From Microcoleus sp. bin38.metabat.b11b12b14.051 (GTDB lineage: Bacteria > Cyanobacteriota > Cyanobacteriia > Cyanobacteriales > Microcoleaceae): 64,000 bases of DNA. Of this stretch, positions 9,107 to 18,101 are shown piece after piece (within the stretch, counting starts at the first letter, position 1; each line of letters starts with the position of its first letter). The stretch covers positions 80,154 to 144,153 of the forward strand of contig NZ_JAAFKD010000011.1 of NCBI RefSeq assembly GCF_013299165.1. The letters are read 5' to 3'. The position numbers and the translations under genes were made by a program. The notes under the pieces are model-generated. The model saw only the letters and a program-made list of their open reading frames with translations. It ran no database searches and was not told the DNA's origin.

Positions 9107-10207
9107 ATGTCAGTTTTGGCAGCGATCGCAGTTTTAGGTATCTTGATTGTCGTTCACGAACTCGGCCACTTCCTGGCGGCGAGACTTCAACACATTCACG
9201 TCAACCGCTTCTCCATCGGTTTCGGGCCCATCCTGTGGAAGTACCAAGGCCCGGAAACTGAATACGCCCTCCGCGCCTTTCCCCTAGGAGGTTTTGTCGG
9301 CTTCCCGGATGACGATCCCGACAGCACTATTCCCCCGAATGACCCGAATTTGCTCCGCAACCGCCCTGTGATCGATCGCGCGATCGTGATTAGTGCAGGG
9401 GTAATTGCCAACTTAATTTTTGCTTACTTCCTGCTGGTGGTGCAATTGACCACCGTTGGCGCTGCATCCATGAACTACCTACCGGGAGTTAAAGTCCCGG
9501 AAGTCGCTGCGGAAGTTAGTTCGGCGGCCTTCCAAGCGGGAATTCGATCGGGCGACATTGTTCTGTCCGTTGATGGCAAGGAATTAGGTGCGAACCGCGA
9601 ATCAATCAAATCTTTAGTCTCAGCCATCCAAGATCATCCCAATCAACCCTTGGCGTTAGAAATTCAACGCGAAGAACAAAAATTTGTGGTGACAGTAACT
9701 CCCGAATTGTCTGCCGACGGTAAAGGTAAAATTGGCGTGCAGCTAACTTCTAACGGTACTGTGGTGCGGCAGCGCGTCGGAATTGTAGAGGCATTTAGCC
9801 AAGCCGCGACAGAGTTTGAACGGATTGTAGTGCTCACGTTTCAAGGTTTTGCCCAGTTAGCTAGCAATTTCAGTCAGACTGCCGAAAAGTTGTCCGGGCC
9901 GGTCGCTATTGTGGCTATTGGTGCAGGGATTGCGCGATCGGATGCTGCGAATTTGTTTCAGTTTGCAGTGTTAATTAGCATCAATTTGGCTGTGATTAAT
10001 ATCTTGCCTTTGCCTGCTTTGGATGGCGGTCAGCTAGCTTTTCTGTTAATAGAAGGAGTGCGGGGAAAGCCTCTACCGAACCGCATTCAAGAAAATGTGA
10101 TGCAGACTGGTTTGGTGCTGTTGTTAGGCCTGGGAATTTTCTTGATTGTTCGCGATACTGCTAATTTGGCTGGCTTTGATTTGATGCGAACTCTCCGACA
10201 GCAGTAG
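9107..10207 (+). CDS. rseP: RIP metalloprotease RseP (site-2 protease)
   Basis: This intramembrane zinc protease of about 366 residues cleaves membrane segments of anti-sigma factors and other single-span proteins. Zinc motif HELGH is at residues 17-21 of the first membrane segment, a PDZ domain lies near 120-205 (AFQAGIRSGDIVLSVDG), and the second conserved motif PALDGG is near 302, giving the standard S2P plan with one PDZ domain. The ATG at 9107 is preferred because translation from it begins directly with the first membrane helix; an in-frame GTG at 9089 would add six residues. Partner anti-sigma genes are not in the window. Confidence 0.93.
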   Translation: MSVLAAIAVLGILIVVHELGHFLAARLQHIHVNRFSIGFGPILWKYQGPETEYALRAFPLGGFVGFPDDDPDSTIPPNDPNLLRNRPVIDRAIVISAGVIANLIFAYFLLVVQLTTVGAASMNYLPGVKVPEVAAEVSSAAFQAGIRSGDIVLSVDGKELGANRESIKSLVSAIQDHPNQPLALEIQREEQKFVVTVTPELSADGKGKIGVQLTSNGTVVRQRVGIVEAFSQAATEFERIVVLTFQGFAQLASNFSQTAEKLSGPVAIVAIGAGIARSDAANLFQFAVLISINLAVINILPLPALDGGQLAFLLIEGVRGKPLPNRIQENVMQTGLVLLLGLGIFLIVRDTANLAGFDLMRTLRQQ

Positions 10208-10217
10208 TCAGTTAACA

Positions 10218-10248
10218 ATTGACAGTTGACAGTTGACAGTTGACAGTT
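10218..10248. repeat. Short TTGACAG tandem repeat
   Basis: Four copies of the heptamer lie directly after rseP and before the Uma2 gene, the same unit as at 8630-8764. Confidence 0.9.
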
Positions 10249-10328
10249 GGGAGCAGTCATTAGTCATTACAAGACTGGTGACTGCTGAGTAATATAATAA
10301 ATTAACCAGTAATATTGGAGAAATAGCA

Positions 10329-11129
10329 ATGGTTACACAACTGCAATCTCCCGAAAAAGCAACAATCATCTACCCAGACGATAACGGCGAACCCATGTCA
10401 GACAATACCGAACAGTTTCGATTGATCGTTTGGATTAAAGAAAACTTAGAACTGTTATTTGCGAGCATAGCTGATGTTTTCGTAGCGGGAAACTTACTGT
10501 GGTATCCAGTAGAAGGAAATAACAAAATTGCTCAAGCGCCAGATGTGATGGTAGCCTTTGGAAGACCGAAAGGTTATCGAGGTTCCTACCAACAGTGGAA
10601 CGAAGAAAATATTGTACCGCAAGTCGTGTTTGAAATTTGGTCGCGGGGAAATCGGCTGACTCCGATGCTGCAAAAGCTGAGATTTTATGAACAGTACGGG
10701 ATAGAAGAATATTATCTTTACGATCCAGCAACTGTAGATTTGACTATATGGCAGCGGCGAGAGGATCGATTAGAAGCAGTCGAAGAAGTAAATGGCTGGG
10801 TAAGTCCAAGAATGGGAGTGCGGTTTCAAGTATCAGAAACTGAACTGCAAATATTCAAGCCTGATGGAACACCGTTTGTGAGTTTTGTGGAACTCGCTCA
10901 ACTTCGAGAACAAGCAGAATTAAGGGCTGAACAAGAACGGCAAAGAGCTGAACAAGAACGGCAAAGGGCTGAGCAAGAACGGCAAAGGGCTGAGCAAGAA
11001 CGGCAAAGGGCTGAGCAAGAACGGCAAAGGGCTCAACAAGCAGAAACTATGCTGGAGCAAGAACGATCGCGCTCGCAAGCTTTAGAAGCTAGACTCCGAG
11101 ACATGGGAATCGATCTCAATCAATTGTAA
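10329..11129 (+). CDS. Uma2-family (DUF820) putative PD-(D/E)XK endonuclease with coiled-coil tail
   Basis: Residues 1-190 match the Uma2/DUF820 family common in cyanobacteria: YPDDNGEPMSD, then PDVMVAFGRPKG, VVFEIWSRGNR and EEYYLYDP. The D...E.W pattern is the restriction-endonuclease-like core, although the usual lysine or serine after the Glu is replaced (EIWS). The C-terminal 65 residues form a charged coiled coil made of AEQERQR heptads encoded by an almost perfect 21-base minisatellite (about 10920-11040). GGAG lies about ten bases before the ATG. The function of the family is not established. A close paralogue is at 13910. Confidence 0.88.
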   Translation: MVTQLQSPEKATIIYPDDNGEPMSDNTEQFRLIVWIKENLELLFASIADVFVAGNLLWYPVEGNNKIAQAPDVMVAFGRPKGYRGSYQQWNEENIVPQVVFEIWSRGNRLTPMLQKLRFYEQYGIEEYYLYDPATVDLTIWQRREDRLEAVEEVNGWVSPRMGVRFQVSETELQIFKPDGTPFVSFVELAQLREQAELRAEQERQRAEQERQRAEQERQRAEQERQRAEQERQRAQQAETMLEQERSRSQALEARLRDMGIDLNQL

Positions 11130-11170
11130 ATGACTCAGATCAAGTTCGATCGATTGACTGCAATCAGTAA

Positions 11171-11230
11171 GGTTCGTAGTGCGGACTTTAGTCCGTAGCA
11201 TTTTGCGGACTAAAGTCCGCACTACGAACC
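11171..11230. repeat. Family A palindromic element (single hairpin)
   Basis: GGTTCGTAGTGCGGACTTTA... and its exact reverse complement face each other across a short loop, making a 24-base stem between the Uma2 gene and nth. It is the same element that forms the large array at 43785-44453. It could act as a terminator-like hairpin but has no T run. Confidence 0.93.
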
Positions 11231-11260
11231 GTTTTTGATCTGACAAATGACTAATGACCA

Positions 11261-11905
11261 ATGACTAAAAAGTTAAGTTTAAAACAAAAATCGCTCGAAA
11301 TTCTGATTCGCCTCAAACGGCTGTATCCAGAAGCCCCTTGCACTCTCAACTACGAAACTCCCGTACAGTTGATGGTAGCGACGATTCTGGCGGCCCAGTG
11401 TACGGATGAGCGAGTCAATCTGGTGACGCCGGCGTTGTTTGAGCGTTTCCCGGATGCGGAGGCTTTGGCAAATGCTGATTTAGATGAATTGGAGCGTCTC
11501 GTGCGATCGACTGGTTTCTACCGGAATAAGTCTAAAAATATTAAAGCTGCTTGTTGGGCGATCGTCAACAAATTCAACAATCAAGTACCGCAGCAAATGG
11601 AACTGCTGCTAGAATTGCCCGGAGTCGCGCGCAAAACAGCTAATGTCGTCCTCGCCCACGCTTTTGACATTCATCAGGGCGTGACGGTAGACACTCACGT
11701 CAAGCGTTTGAGTCAGCGTTTGGGATTGACCGAACACGCCGATCCAATTCGGATCGAGCGGGATTTGATGCTATTGTTGCCACAGCCGGATTGGGAAAAT
11801 TGGTCAATTCGATTGGTGTATCACGGTAGGGCAGTTTGTAATGCGAGAAAGCCGATTTGCAATATTTGCGAACTTGCAGATTTGTGTCCTTCTGCTAATA
11901 GTTAG
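11261..11905 (+). CDS. nth: Endonuclease III (DNA glycosylase/AP lyase)
   Basis: The 214-residue protein removes oxidised pyrimidines and cuts the abasic site in base excision repair. Visible signatures are the helix-hairpin-helix LPGVARKTANVV with the catalytic lysine, the catalytic aspartate in VDTHVKR, and a C-terminal [4Fe-4S] cluster with spacing C-x6-C-x2-C-x5-C (CNARKPICNICELADLC). Length equals that of other bacterial Nth proteins. The ATG at 11261 sits in a stretch of repeated ATGAC(C/T) text, so start choice rests on homology with the family N-terminus. Confidence 0.96.
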   Translation: MTKKLSLKQKSLEILIRLKRLYPEAPCTLNYETPVQLMVATILAAQCTDERVNLVTPALFERFPDAEALANADLDELERLVRSTGFYRNKSKNIKAACWAIVNKFNNQVPQQMELLLELPGVARKTANVVLAHAFDIHQGVTVDTHVKRLSQRLGLTEHADPIRIERDLMLLLPQPDWENWSIRLVYHGRAVCNARKPICNICELADLCPSANS

Positions 11906-11953
11906 ATTTTGCACTAATTTCAGGAACAGGCATCTTGCCTGTTCCACAATTCC

Positions 11954-12150
11954 GAGCTAGATCCCCCCTAACCCCGCTAAAAAAGGGGGGAACCAGAAAT
12001 AAATCAAAGTCCCCCTTTTTAAGGGGGATTTAGGGGGATATGGCCTCTGAACGGAGCTAGATCCCCCCTAACCCCCCTTAAAAAGGGGGGAACTAGAAAT
12101 AAATCAAAGTCCCCCTTCTTCAGGGGGATTTAGGGGGATATGGCCTCTGA
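11954..12150. repeat. Family D repeat, two tandem copies of 100 bp
   Basis: Two copies start at GAGCTAG (11954 and 12054). Each holds AGATCCCCCCTAACCCC facing its complement AGGGGGATTTAGGGGGATA, able to fold into a large C/G-rich stem. Related copies are at 37490-37597 and 55531-55757. They fill the gap between nth and rpsN. Confidence 0.93.
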
Positions 12151-12318
12151 TGTGAACGAGAGATATAAAATTTTTTAAGCTTAAGTTCACACTAATGACA
12201 TCTTGCCTGTTACCAAAAATCTTGTTAACAAAAAAACTAATTTAAATAAAAGTGATCTAAAACCACCAAAATATAGTAAAATGACAGATTGTGATTTATC
12301 TAAGGATATCAACAGATT

Positions 12319-12621
12319 ATGGCTAAAAAGAGCATGGTCGAGCGCGAGAAAAAGCGCCAAAGACTCGTAGACAAGTACGCTGACAAGCGCGAAGACCTGA
12401 AAGACCAGTTCGACCAAGCTGCGAATCAGATGGACAAAATGGCGATTCACCGCCAACTGCAACAGCTACCCCGTGGCAGTTCGCGGACTCGCTTGCGTAA
12501 CCGCTGCTGGGCAACTGGTCGCCCCAGAGGTTACTACCGCGATTTCGGGCTCTCTCGCAACATGATGCGAGAAATGGCTCACGAAGGTCTCTTGCCCGGT
12601 GTTGTGAAGTCTAGCTGGTAG
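12319..12621 (+). CDS. rpsN: 30S ribosomal protein S14
   Basis: The 100-residue basic protein has the S14 signature [21 protein letters not shown] (the C-terminal rRNA-binding part). It lacks the four-cysteine zinc motif, so it is the long zinc-independent form found in cyanobacteria and plastids. It assembles late in the 30S head. AAGGA precedes the ATG by about ten bases. It stands alone rather than in a ribosomal operon, as is usual for rpsN in cyanobacteria. The AT-rich text at 12240-12290 (for example TATAGTAAAAT) is a likely promoter. Confidence 0.97.
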   Translation: MAKKSMVEREKKRQRLVDKYADKREDLKDQFDQAANQMDKMAIHRQLQQLPRGSSRTRLRNRCWATGRPRGYYRDFGLSRNMMREMAHEGLLPGVVKSSW

Positions 12622-12787
12622 CAACAAGAAGGAAGTTCGGCAACGGATTTTTTAACGGATTTAACGGATAGAAGAAAGAAGGGTTTAGTTATCGTTGCGA
12701 GAGAGGGAAGAAAGAAGAAGGAATGAAGAAAAACTTATGAATAATCGGCAAGATTATATTTGGGTTTATTTTTGTTTCAGACTTTAT

Positions 12788-12822
12788 TCCTTCTTCCTTC
12801 TTCCTTCTTCCTTCTTCCTTCT
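12788..12822. repeat. CCTTCTT heptamer repeat
   Basis: Five copies of a 7-base pyrimidine unit. Imperfect complementary purine text (GAAGAAAGAAGG) occurs at 12669-12725, so the region between rpsN and the next gene can form a long imperfect hairpin. Confidence 0.85.
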
Positions 12823-12836
12823 GCCTCTTTCTTGCT

Positions 12837-13166
12837 TCATTGGCCGCAGCATTTATCGATGCCGAGACTTTCGAGTAATAAGTCGCTGACGGCATTGGCG
12901 ATCGCAAATTCGCCATAAAAGCTTTTAGAAAAATCATAGGCCTGCATTTCGGTGACGATCGCAATTACGAGGCTACCCAAATCGTTTTCGCCTTCCATGC
13001 GCTGGCGGAGGTAGATTTGGGCGGCTCTTTTAGCTATTTGCTGGTTCGCGGCTTCTGGGATAAACTCGGAGTCTAGCCATGCGAGGAGTGTTTCTTGCAG
13101 CCATTGGCTTTCTTGTTCGGGGTTTTGGGCGGGCGGCAAGGTAATAGGTTGGATGGTTTCAGACAT
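12837..13166 (-). CDS. Conserved hypothetical protein, 109 aa
   Basis: A small acidic, mostly helical protein with no recognised domain, signal peptide or membrane segment. It contains SQWLQETLLAWLDSEF and a C-terminal CCG. Composition and a clean ATG support a real gene. It is divergent from aat, with a 46-base gap that must hold both start regions. No function can be assigned. Confidence 0.7.
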   Translation of the reverse strand: MSETIQPITLPPAQNPEQESQWLQETLLAWLDSEFIPEAANQQIAKRAAQIYLRQRMEGENDLGSLVIAIVTEMQAYDFSKSFYGEFAIANAVSDLLLESLGIDKCCGQ

Positions 13167-13212
13167 GATTATTCCTAATTGCTAATGTTGACTTTGAAAA
13201 GTTAGCCGACAA

Positions 13213-13809
13213 ATGACTACTGATAAATTTATGCAATATGATATACCGTCAATTATACAGGGATACGCGCAAGGCTACTTCTTGATGGCCAATGATGGCG
13301 AGGAGAGTCTGGGGTGGTATTCCAGCCGCCAGCGGGCGCTGATACCGCTGGATGAGAGATTTACCTATCCGCGATCGCTGGGCCGGGCCTTGAATCAAAA
13401 TCGGTTTTCTGTGGCTGTGAACCGCGATTTTGGGGCGGTGGTTGAGGGTTGTGCCGATCGAGAAACAACGTGGATTTCTAAGGAGCTCAAGCAGATTTAC
13501 TGGGGTTTGTATGAGGCTGGTTGGGCTTACAGCTTCGAGACTTGGTGCGGCGACGAATTGGCGGGCGGTATTTTGGGATTGTCTATAGGCGGCGCGTTTA
13601 TTGGGGAATCGATGTTTTACCGGATTCCCGAGGGTTCTAAGGTGGCGATGGTGAAGTTGGTGGAGAGATTGCGCGATCGATCTTATCTACTTTTCGACGC
13701 TCAAATGAACAATCCGCACTTGGAAAGATTCGGAGCATATACTGTCAAGGAAAAACTGTATAATACTATTTTGCAAGAAGCTTTAAAGCGTCGCTGCTCC
13801 TTATTTTGA
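13213..13809 (+). CDS. aat: Leucyl/phenylalanyl-tRNA-protein transferase
   Basis: This enzyme transfers Leu or Phe from tRNA to N-terminal Arg or Lys of proteins, marking them for ClpS-ClpAP(C) degradation. Family motifs are IIQGYAQGYFLMA at the N-terminus, ETWCGDELAGGILGLSIGGAFIGESMF in the core and FDAQMNNPHLERFGA near the end. At 198 residues it is shorter than the E. coli protein (about 234), mainly at the N-terminus, which is normal in cyanobacteria. The first 10 residues are uncertain because the next in-frame ATG (residue 7) is close. Confidence 0.94.
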   Translation: MTTDKFMQYDIPSIIQGYAQGYFLMANDGEESLGWYSSRQRALIPLDERFTYPRSLGRALNQNRFSVAVNRDFGAVVEGCADRETTWISKELKQIYWGLYEAGWAYSFETWCGDELAGGILGLSIGGAFIGESMFYRIPEGSKVAMVKLVERLRDRSYLLFDAQMNNPHLERFGAYTVKEKLYNTILQEALKRRCSLF

Positions 13810-13909
13810 ATATTCTCGGTAGGGAAACGACACTGCCGTATCCTCACCCGATATCCCTACTTCAAACAATAGTATAATCAAGCAGAGATACTTCTCGGAG
13901 ATAACAAAT

Positions 13910-14569
13910 ATGCAAGTCACAACCGAAGAAATTATTTATCCATCGAGCGACGGTCAACCAATGGCAGACAGCACAATACAATACAAATTAATTGTCACAA
14001 TCAAAGAAGGTTGCGAATCGCTGTTTCAAGATGACCCCAACGTATTTATAGCAGCCGATTTACTGTGGTATCCGGTTGAAGGTAGACCAGATATTTCTCA
14101 AGCACCGGATACGATGGTGATATTTGGCAGACCAAAAGGCGATCGACGTTCCTACATACAATCTCGCGAAGACAATATTGCCCCGCAAGTCGTCTTTGAG
14201 ATTCGCTCCCACAACGATAGCAACACAAAAATGAACAAAAAACTTTCATTTTACTATCGTTATGGAGTCGAAGAATATTACCTTTACGATCCAGAAAGAA
14301 ATGAGTTGGAAGGTTGGCAAATAATTGAAGGAAGCTTAGAAGTAATTGAACAGATGGAGGGATGGATTAGTCCGAGACTGGGAGTGCGGTTTGAGTTAGG
14401 CTCAGAAGGATTAGAAATTTATAAACCTGATGGAGAAAAGTTTATTTCCCCTTCCGAAACAAATGCACAGCGGCTATTAGAGCGACAGCGCGCCGGACAA
14501 GAATTTCAACGCGCCGAACGTTTAGCCGCCAAACTGCGCGAATTGAACATCGATCCCGATAGCATTTAA
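13910..14569 (+). CDS. Uma2-family (DUF820) putative endonuclease
   Basis: Paralogue of the protein at 10329, with the same order of motifs: YPSSDGQPMAD, PDTMVIFGRPKGDRRSY, VVFEIRSHNDS and EEYYLYDPERNE. It carries the more typical EIRSH form at the predicted active site. The C-terminal coiled coil is short and lacks the 21-base minisatellite of the other copy. CGGAG precedes the ATG by about nine bases. The biological role is unknown; such genes occur in many copies in filamentous cyanobacteria. Confidence 0.88.
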   Translation: MQVTTEEIIYPSSDGQPMADSTIQYKLIVTIKEGCESLFQDDPNVFIAADLLWYPVEGRPDISQAPDTMVIFGRPKGDRRSYIQSREDNIAPQVVFEIRSHNDSNTKMNKKLSFYYRYGVEEYYLYDPERNELEGWQIIEGSLEVIEQMEGWISPRLGVRFELGSEGLEIYKPDGEKFISPSETNAQRLLERQRAGQEFQRAERLAAKLRELNIDPDSI

Positions 14570-14585
14570 ACCATAATCAATGCTA

Positions 14586-14900
14586 AGAAACCTGGTTTTT
14601 TTGATGAATCCGGTTTCTGGGGATTGCGGTTTTTTCTGGTTTTAGGACTTACCCATCAAGACCAAAGAAACCGGGTTTTTTGAGATTTTACCGACTGTAA
14701 CGAAGTTTTCTCGAAAAAACCCGGTTTCTGAGCGCGCATTTCTGACTCCTCGAAACCGGGTTTTTTGAGATTTTACCGACTGTAACGAAAATTTCTCGAA
14801 AAAACCCGGTTTCTGAACACACATTTCCGACTCCTCGAAACCGGGTTTTTTGAGATTTTACCGACTGTAACGAAAATTTCTCGAAAAAACCCGGTTTCTG
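14586..14900. repeat. Family B palindromic repeat, three tandem copies of 85 bp plus a diverged part
   Basis: GAAACCGGGTTTTTTGAGA starts at 14667, 14752 and 14837, and each copy ends in AAAAACCCGGTTTCTG, so every unit is a hairpin. A diverged copy lies at 14586-14620. The array separates the Uma2 gene from leuS; the 190 bases after it hold the presumed leuS promoter (TATAAT at 14973 is possible). Confidence 0.93.
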
Positions 14901-15090
14901 ACCACCCGTGCATAAGTCTCATTCTTTTAACCGAGAAATAGCCCCCGATCGCAAATCCCGTATACTACAATATATAATACAGATATTAGAGCCAAAATCC
15001 TTGGGGGTGCAAAAGAATCCTAATCGCGGCCCCATGAATGTGCAAAAATACTGAAGCCAACTTTATTAAACTCTGCACGGAGCAATTGCT

Positions 15091-17661
15091 GTGGACTCCA
15101 GATACAACCCCCAATCCATAGAAGAAAAATGGCAACAGACATGGGCTGAGCAAAACTTAGACCAAATGCCGGAAGATACCGAAAAGCCTAAATTTTATGC
15201 TTTATCCATGTTCCCCTACCCGTCGGGAAGCTTGCACATGGGCCATGTCCGCAACTACACAATCATCGATGTAATTGCCAGACTCAAGCGGATGCAAGGC
15301 TATCGCGTACTCAATCCCATGGGATGGGACGCTTTTGGTTTGCCGGCAGAAAATGCGGCCATCGAGCGCGGAATTCCCCCCGCACAATGGACTTATCAAA
15401 ATATTTCCCAGATGAAAGGCTTATTTCGCCGCCTGGGTATTTCTTTCGACTGGACAAAAGAAGTTACAACCTGTTCTCCCGATTATTATCGGTGGACTCA
15501 GTGGCTGTTTTTGCAATTTTTAGAAGCAGGATTAGCATATCAGAAAGAAGCCGCAGTTAACTGGGATCCGATCGACCAAACTGTCTTAGCCAACGAACAA
15601 GTAGACAACGAGGGTCGTTCCTGGCGTTCCGGTGCCAAAGTCGAGCGCAAATTATTGCGGCAGTGGTTCCTCAAAATTACCGATTACGCCGAACAGTTAT
15701 TAAACGACTTAGATAAATTGCCAGATTGGCCCGAAAGAGTCAAATTAATGCAAGCCAACTGGATTGGTAAATCAGTCGGCGCTTACTTAGAATTTCCGAT
15801 TGTCGGCATGGATGAAAAAATTGCCGTTTTCACGACCCGTCCCGATACAATTTATGGCGTGAGTTACGTTGTTTTAGCACCGGAACATCCGTTAACTCAG
15901 CTCGTGACCACCTCCGACCAAAAAGCTGCTGTTGATACCTTCATCAAAGAAGTTGCATTGCAAAGCGAAATGGATCGCACGGCCGATGACAAACCGAAGC
16001 GCGGCGTCCCCACAGGTGGTACAGTAATCAATCCTTTCAACGATGAAGAAATCCCGATTTGGATTGCCGATTATGTGCTGTACGAATACGGCACCGGCGC
16101 AGTCATGGGAGTACCCGCCCACGACACGCGAGATTTCAAATTTGCCAATCAATATGAACTACCAATTAAAGTAGTAATTGTCGATGATGATGAAAATCCG
16201 CTGACGGAAGCTTACACCGAACCAGGAATTATGATTAATTCCCAAAGCTTCAACGGGATGGATTCAATTAAAGGTAAAGCCGCAATTATTCAAGCTGCCG
16301 AAAATTCAGGTTGTGGCAAAGCGCGAGTACAATATCGCTTGAGAGATTGGCTAATTTCTCGTCAGCGTTATTGGGGCGCTCCGATTCCGGTAATTCACTG
16401 CCCGAAATGCGGCACAGTCCCCGTCCCGCAATCGGATTTACCCGTATTATTGCCGGAAAATGTACAATTTACTGGCAAAGGTTCGCCCTTGGCAAAAATG
16501 CCGGAATGGGTAAACGTTCCTTGTCCGAGTTGCGGCACTCCGGCGCAGCGCGAAACTGATACGATGGATACTTTTATGGATTCATCGTGGTATTTTTTGC
16601 GCTATCCTGATGCTCAAAATTCAGAGCAAGTCTTTGATACGGCGAAGACGAATGATTGGATGCAGGTAGACCAATATGTCGGCGGAATCGAGCACGCAAT
16701 CCTGCATTTGCTGTATTCGCGGTTCTTTACGAAGGTTGTGCGCGATCGGGGTTTAATCAATTGCGATGAACCATTTAAACGCCTATTAACCCAAGGCATG
16801 GTACAAGCAAAAGCTTACAAAAATCCTGTAACTGGCAAATACGTTGCTGCATCAGATGTAGACCCCGAAAATCCTAAAGATCCGCAAACAGGAGAAGCTT
16901 TGGAAGTCTTCTATGAGAAGATGTCTAAATCTAAATACAACGGTGTTGACCCCTTGGAAGTTATGGGGAAATATGGGGTTGATACGGCGCGGATGTTTAT
17001 TTTATTCAAGGCACCACCGGAGAAGGATTTAGAGTGGGATGACGCTGATGTGGAAGGACAATTTCGCTTTTTAAATCGCGTTTGGCGCTTGGTAACAGAG
17101 TTTGCTGCACTAGACAGGGCGGGCCAGGGGGCACCGCCCCTACAAGCGGGTGAGAAAGATGCGCTGAGCAAAGTTGAGAAGGATTTGCGGCGGGCGATTC
17201 ACACTGCAATTAAGGAGGTTCGAGAAGATTTGGAGGGCGAGTATCAGTTCAATACTGCTGTTTCCGAAATGATGAAATTGAACAATGCGCTGGCTGATGC
17301 TAAATGTAAGGATTCGCCTGTTTATGCAGAAGGAATCAATACTTTAATTTTGCTGTTAGCGCCTTTTTCACCGCACATTTCTGATGAATTGTGGCAGTTG
17401 ATTGGTAACAGCGAATCTGTCCACTTGCAAGCTTGGCCTGTTGCCGATCCGTCTGCTTTAGTTACCGATGAAATTACGCTGGTAATTCAAGTTATGGGTA
17501 AGACGCGCGGCACTATTCAAGTGCCTTCTGGCGCGGATAAAGCTGCTTTGGAAAACTACGCCCGTGAGTCTGATTTGGCGAAGCGCCATCTGGAAGGTAA
17601 GGAGATTAAAAAGGTGATTGTGGTTCCTGGAAAGTTGGTTAATTTCGTTGTAGCTGGATAA
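15091..17661 (+). CDS. leuS: Leucyl-tRNA synthetase
   Basis: The 856-residue class I synthetase charges tRNA-Leu. It has the HIGH box as HMGH near residue 50, the large CP1 editing domain (about 225-420), and KMSKS at about residues 610-614, followed by the anticodon-binding domain and a C-terminal domain. The start is GTG at 15091, since [15 protein letters not shown] matches the usual N-terminus; CGGAG lies upstream. A G/C-rich segment at 17116-17143 encodes [12 protein letters not shown] just before the anticodon-binding region and matches the family E repeat, so a repeat seems to have inserted in frame without destroying the gene. Confidence 0.97.
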   Translation: MDSRYNPQSIEEKWQQTWAEQNLDQMPEDTEKPKFYALSMFPYPSGSLHMGHVRNYTIIDVIARLKRMQGYRVLNPMGWDAFGLPAENAAIERGIPPAQWTYQNISQMKGLFRRLGISFDWTKEVTTCSPDYYRWTQWLFLQFLEAGLAYQKEAAVNWDPIDQTVLANEQVDNEGRSWRSGAKVERKLLRQWFLKITDYAEQLLNDLDKLPDWPERVKLMQANWIGKSVGAYLEFPIVGMDEKIAVFTTRPDTIYGVSYVVLAPEHPLTQLVTTSDQKAAVDTFIKEVALQSEMDRTADDKPKRGVPTGGTVINPFNDEEIPIWIADYVLYEYGTGAVMGVPAHDTRDFKFANQYELPIKVVIVDDDENPLTEAYTEPGIMINSQSFNGMDSIKGKAAIIQAAENSGCGKARVQYRLRDWLISRQRYWGAPIPVIHCPKCGTVPVPQSDLPVLLPENVQFTGKGSPLAKMPEWVNVPCPSCGTPAQRETDTMDTFMDSSWYFLRYPDAQNSEQVFDTAKTNDWMQVDQYVGGIEHAILHLLYSRFFTKVVRDRGLINCDEPFKRLLTQGMVQAKAYKNPVTGKYVAASDVDPENPKDPQTGEALEVFYEKMSKSKYNGVDPLEVMGKYGVDTARMFILFKAPPEKDLEWDDADVEGQFRFLNRVWRLVTEFAALDRAGQGAPPLQAGEKDALSKVEKDLRRAIHTAIKEVREDLEGEYQFNTAVSEMMKLNNALADAKCKDSPVYAEGINTLILLLAPFSPHISDELWQLIGNSESVHLQAWPVADPSALVTDEITLVIQVMGKTRGTIQVPSGADKAALENYARESDLAKRHLEGKEIKKVIVVPGKLVNFVVAG
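17116..17143. repeat. Family E half-element inside leuS
   Basis: GGGCGGGCCAGGGGGCACC followed by GCCCCTAC matches one arm of the palindrome at 52690-52756 with one or two changes. It is translated in frame in LeuRS. Confidence 0.8.
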
Positions 17662-17666
17662 ATAGG

Positions 17667-17699
17667 AGAAACCCGGTTTTTGAACTCAACCGGGTTTCT
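17667..17699 (+). terminator. Family B hairpin after leuS
   Basis: AGAAACCCGG and CCGGGTTTCT pair over a 13-base loop, six bases after the leuS stop. It has the place of a terminator but no U tract after the stem, so the function is inferred. Confidence 0.55.
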
Positions 17700-17708
17700 G
17701 ATACTTGC

Positions 17709-18026
17709 AGTCAATGGTTCCTAGTGAGGATTTTAGTCCTTCTTTAGCTAAGTCAATGGTTCGTAGTGAGGACTTTAGTCCTTCTTTAGCTAAGTCAATG
17801 GTTCATAGTGAGGACTTTAGTCCTTCTTTAGCTAAGTCAATGGTTCATAGTGAGGACTTTAGTCCTTCTTTAGCTAAGTCAATGGTTCATAGTGAGGACT
17901 TTAGTCCTTCTTTAGCTAAGTCAATGGTTCGTAGTGAGGACTTTAGTCCTTCTTTAGCTAAGTCAATGGTTCGTAGTGAGGACTTTAGTCCTTCTTTAGC
18001 GCGGACTGAAGTCCTCACTACAAACC
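17709..18026. repeat. Seven tandem 42-bp copies of a family A half-element, closed by one inverted arm
   Basis: AGTCAATGGTTCGTAGTGAG plus GACTTTAGTCCTTCTTTAGCTA repeats seven times in one direction; only at 18001-18026 does the reverse complement appear. The period is a multiple of three, so an open frame of 14-residue repeats results (17705-18076); it is regarded as non-coding. Confidence 0.92.
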
Positions 18027-18101
18027 GATTTTGTTGGTGCTTTAAGGGAGATAATATTTATTTTTTATGCTGTTAAATCACCGATAGTTTATTGTACCGC
18101 C

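Noticed and set aside
17705-18076. 123-residue protein of 14-residue repeats
   Set aside because: It is made by a 42-base tandem copy of a palindromic DNA element that occurs in other frames and orientations elsewhere; no ribosome site.
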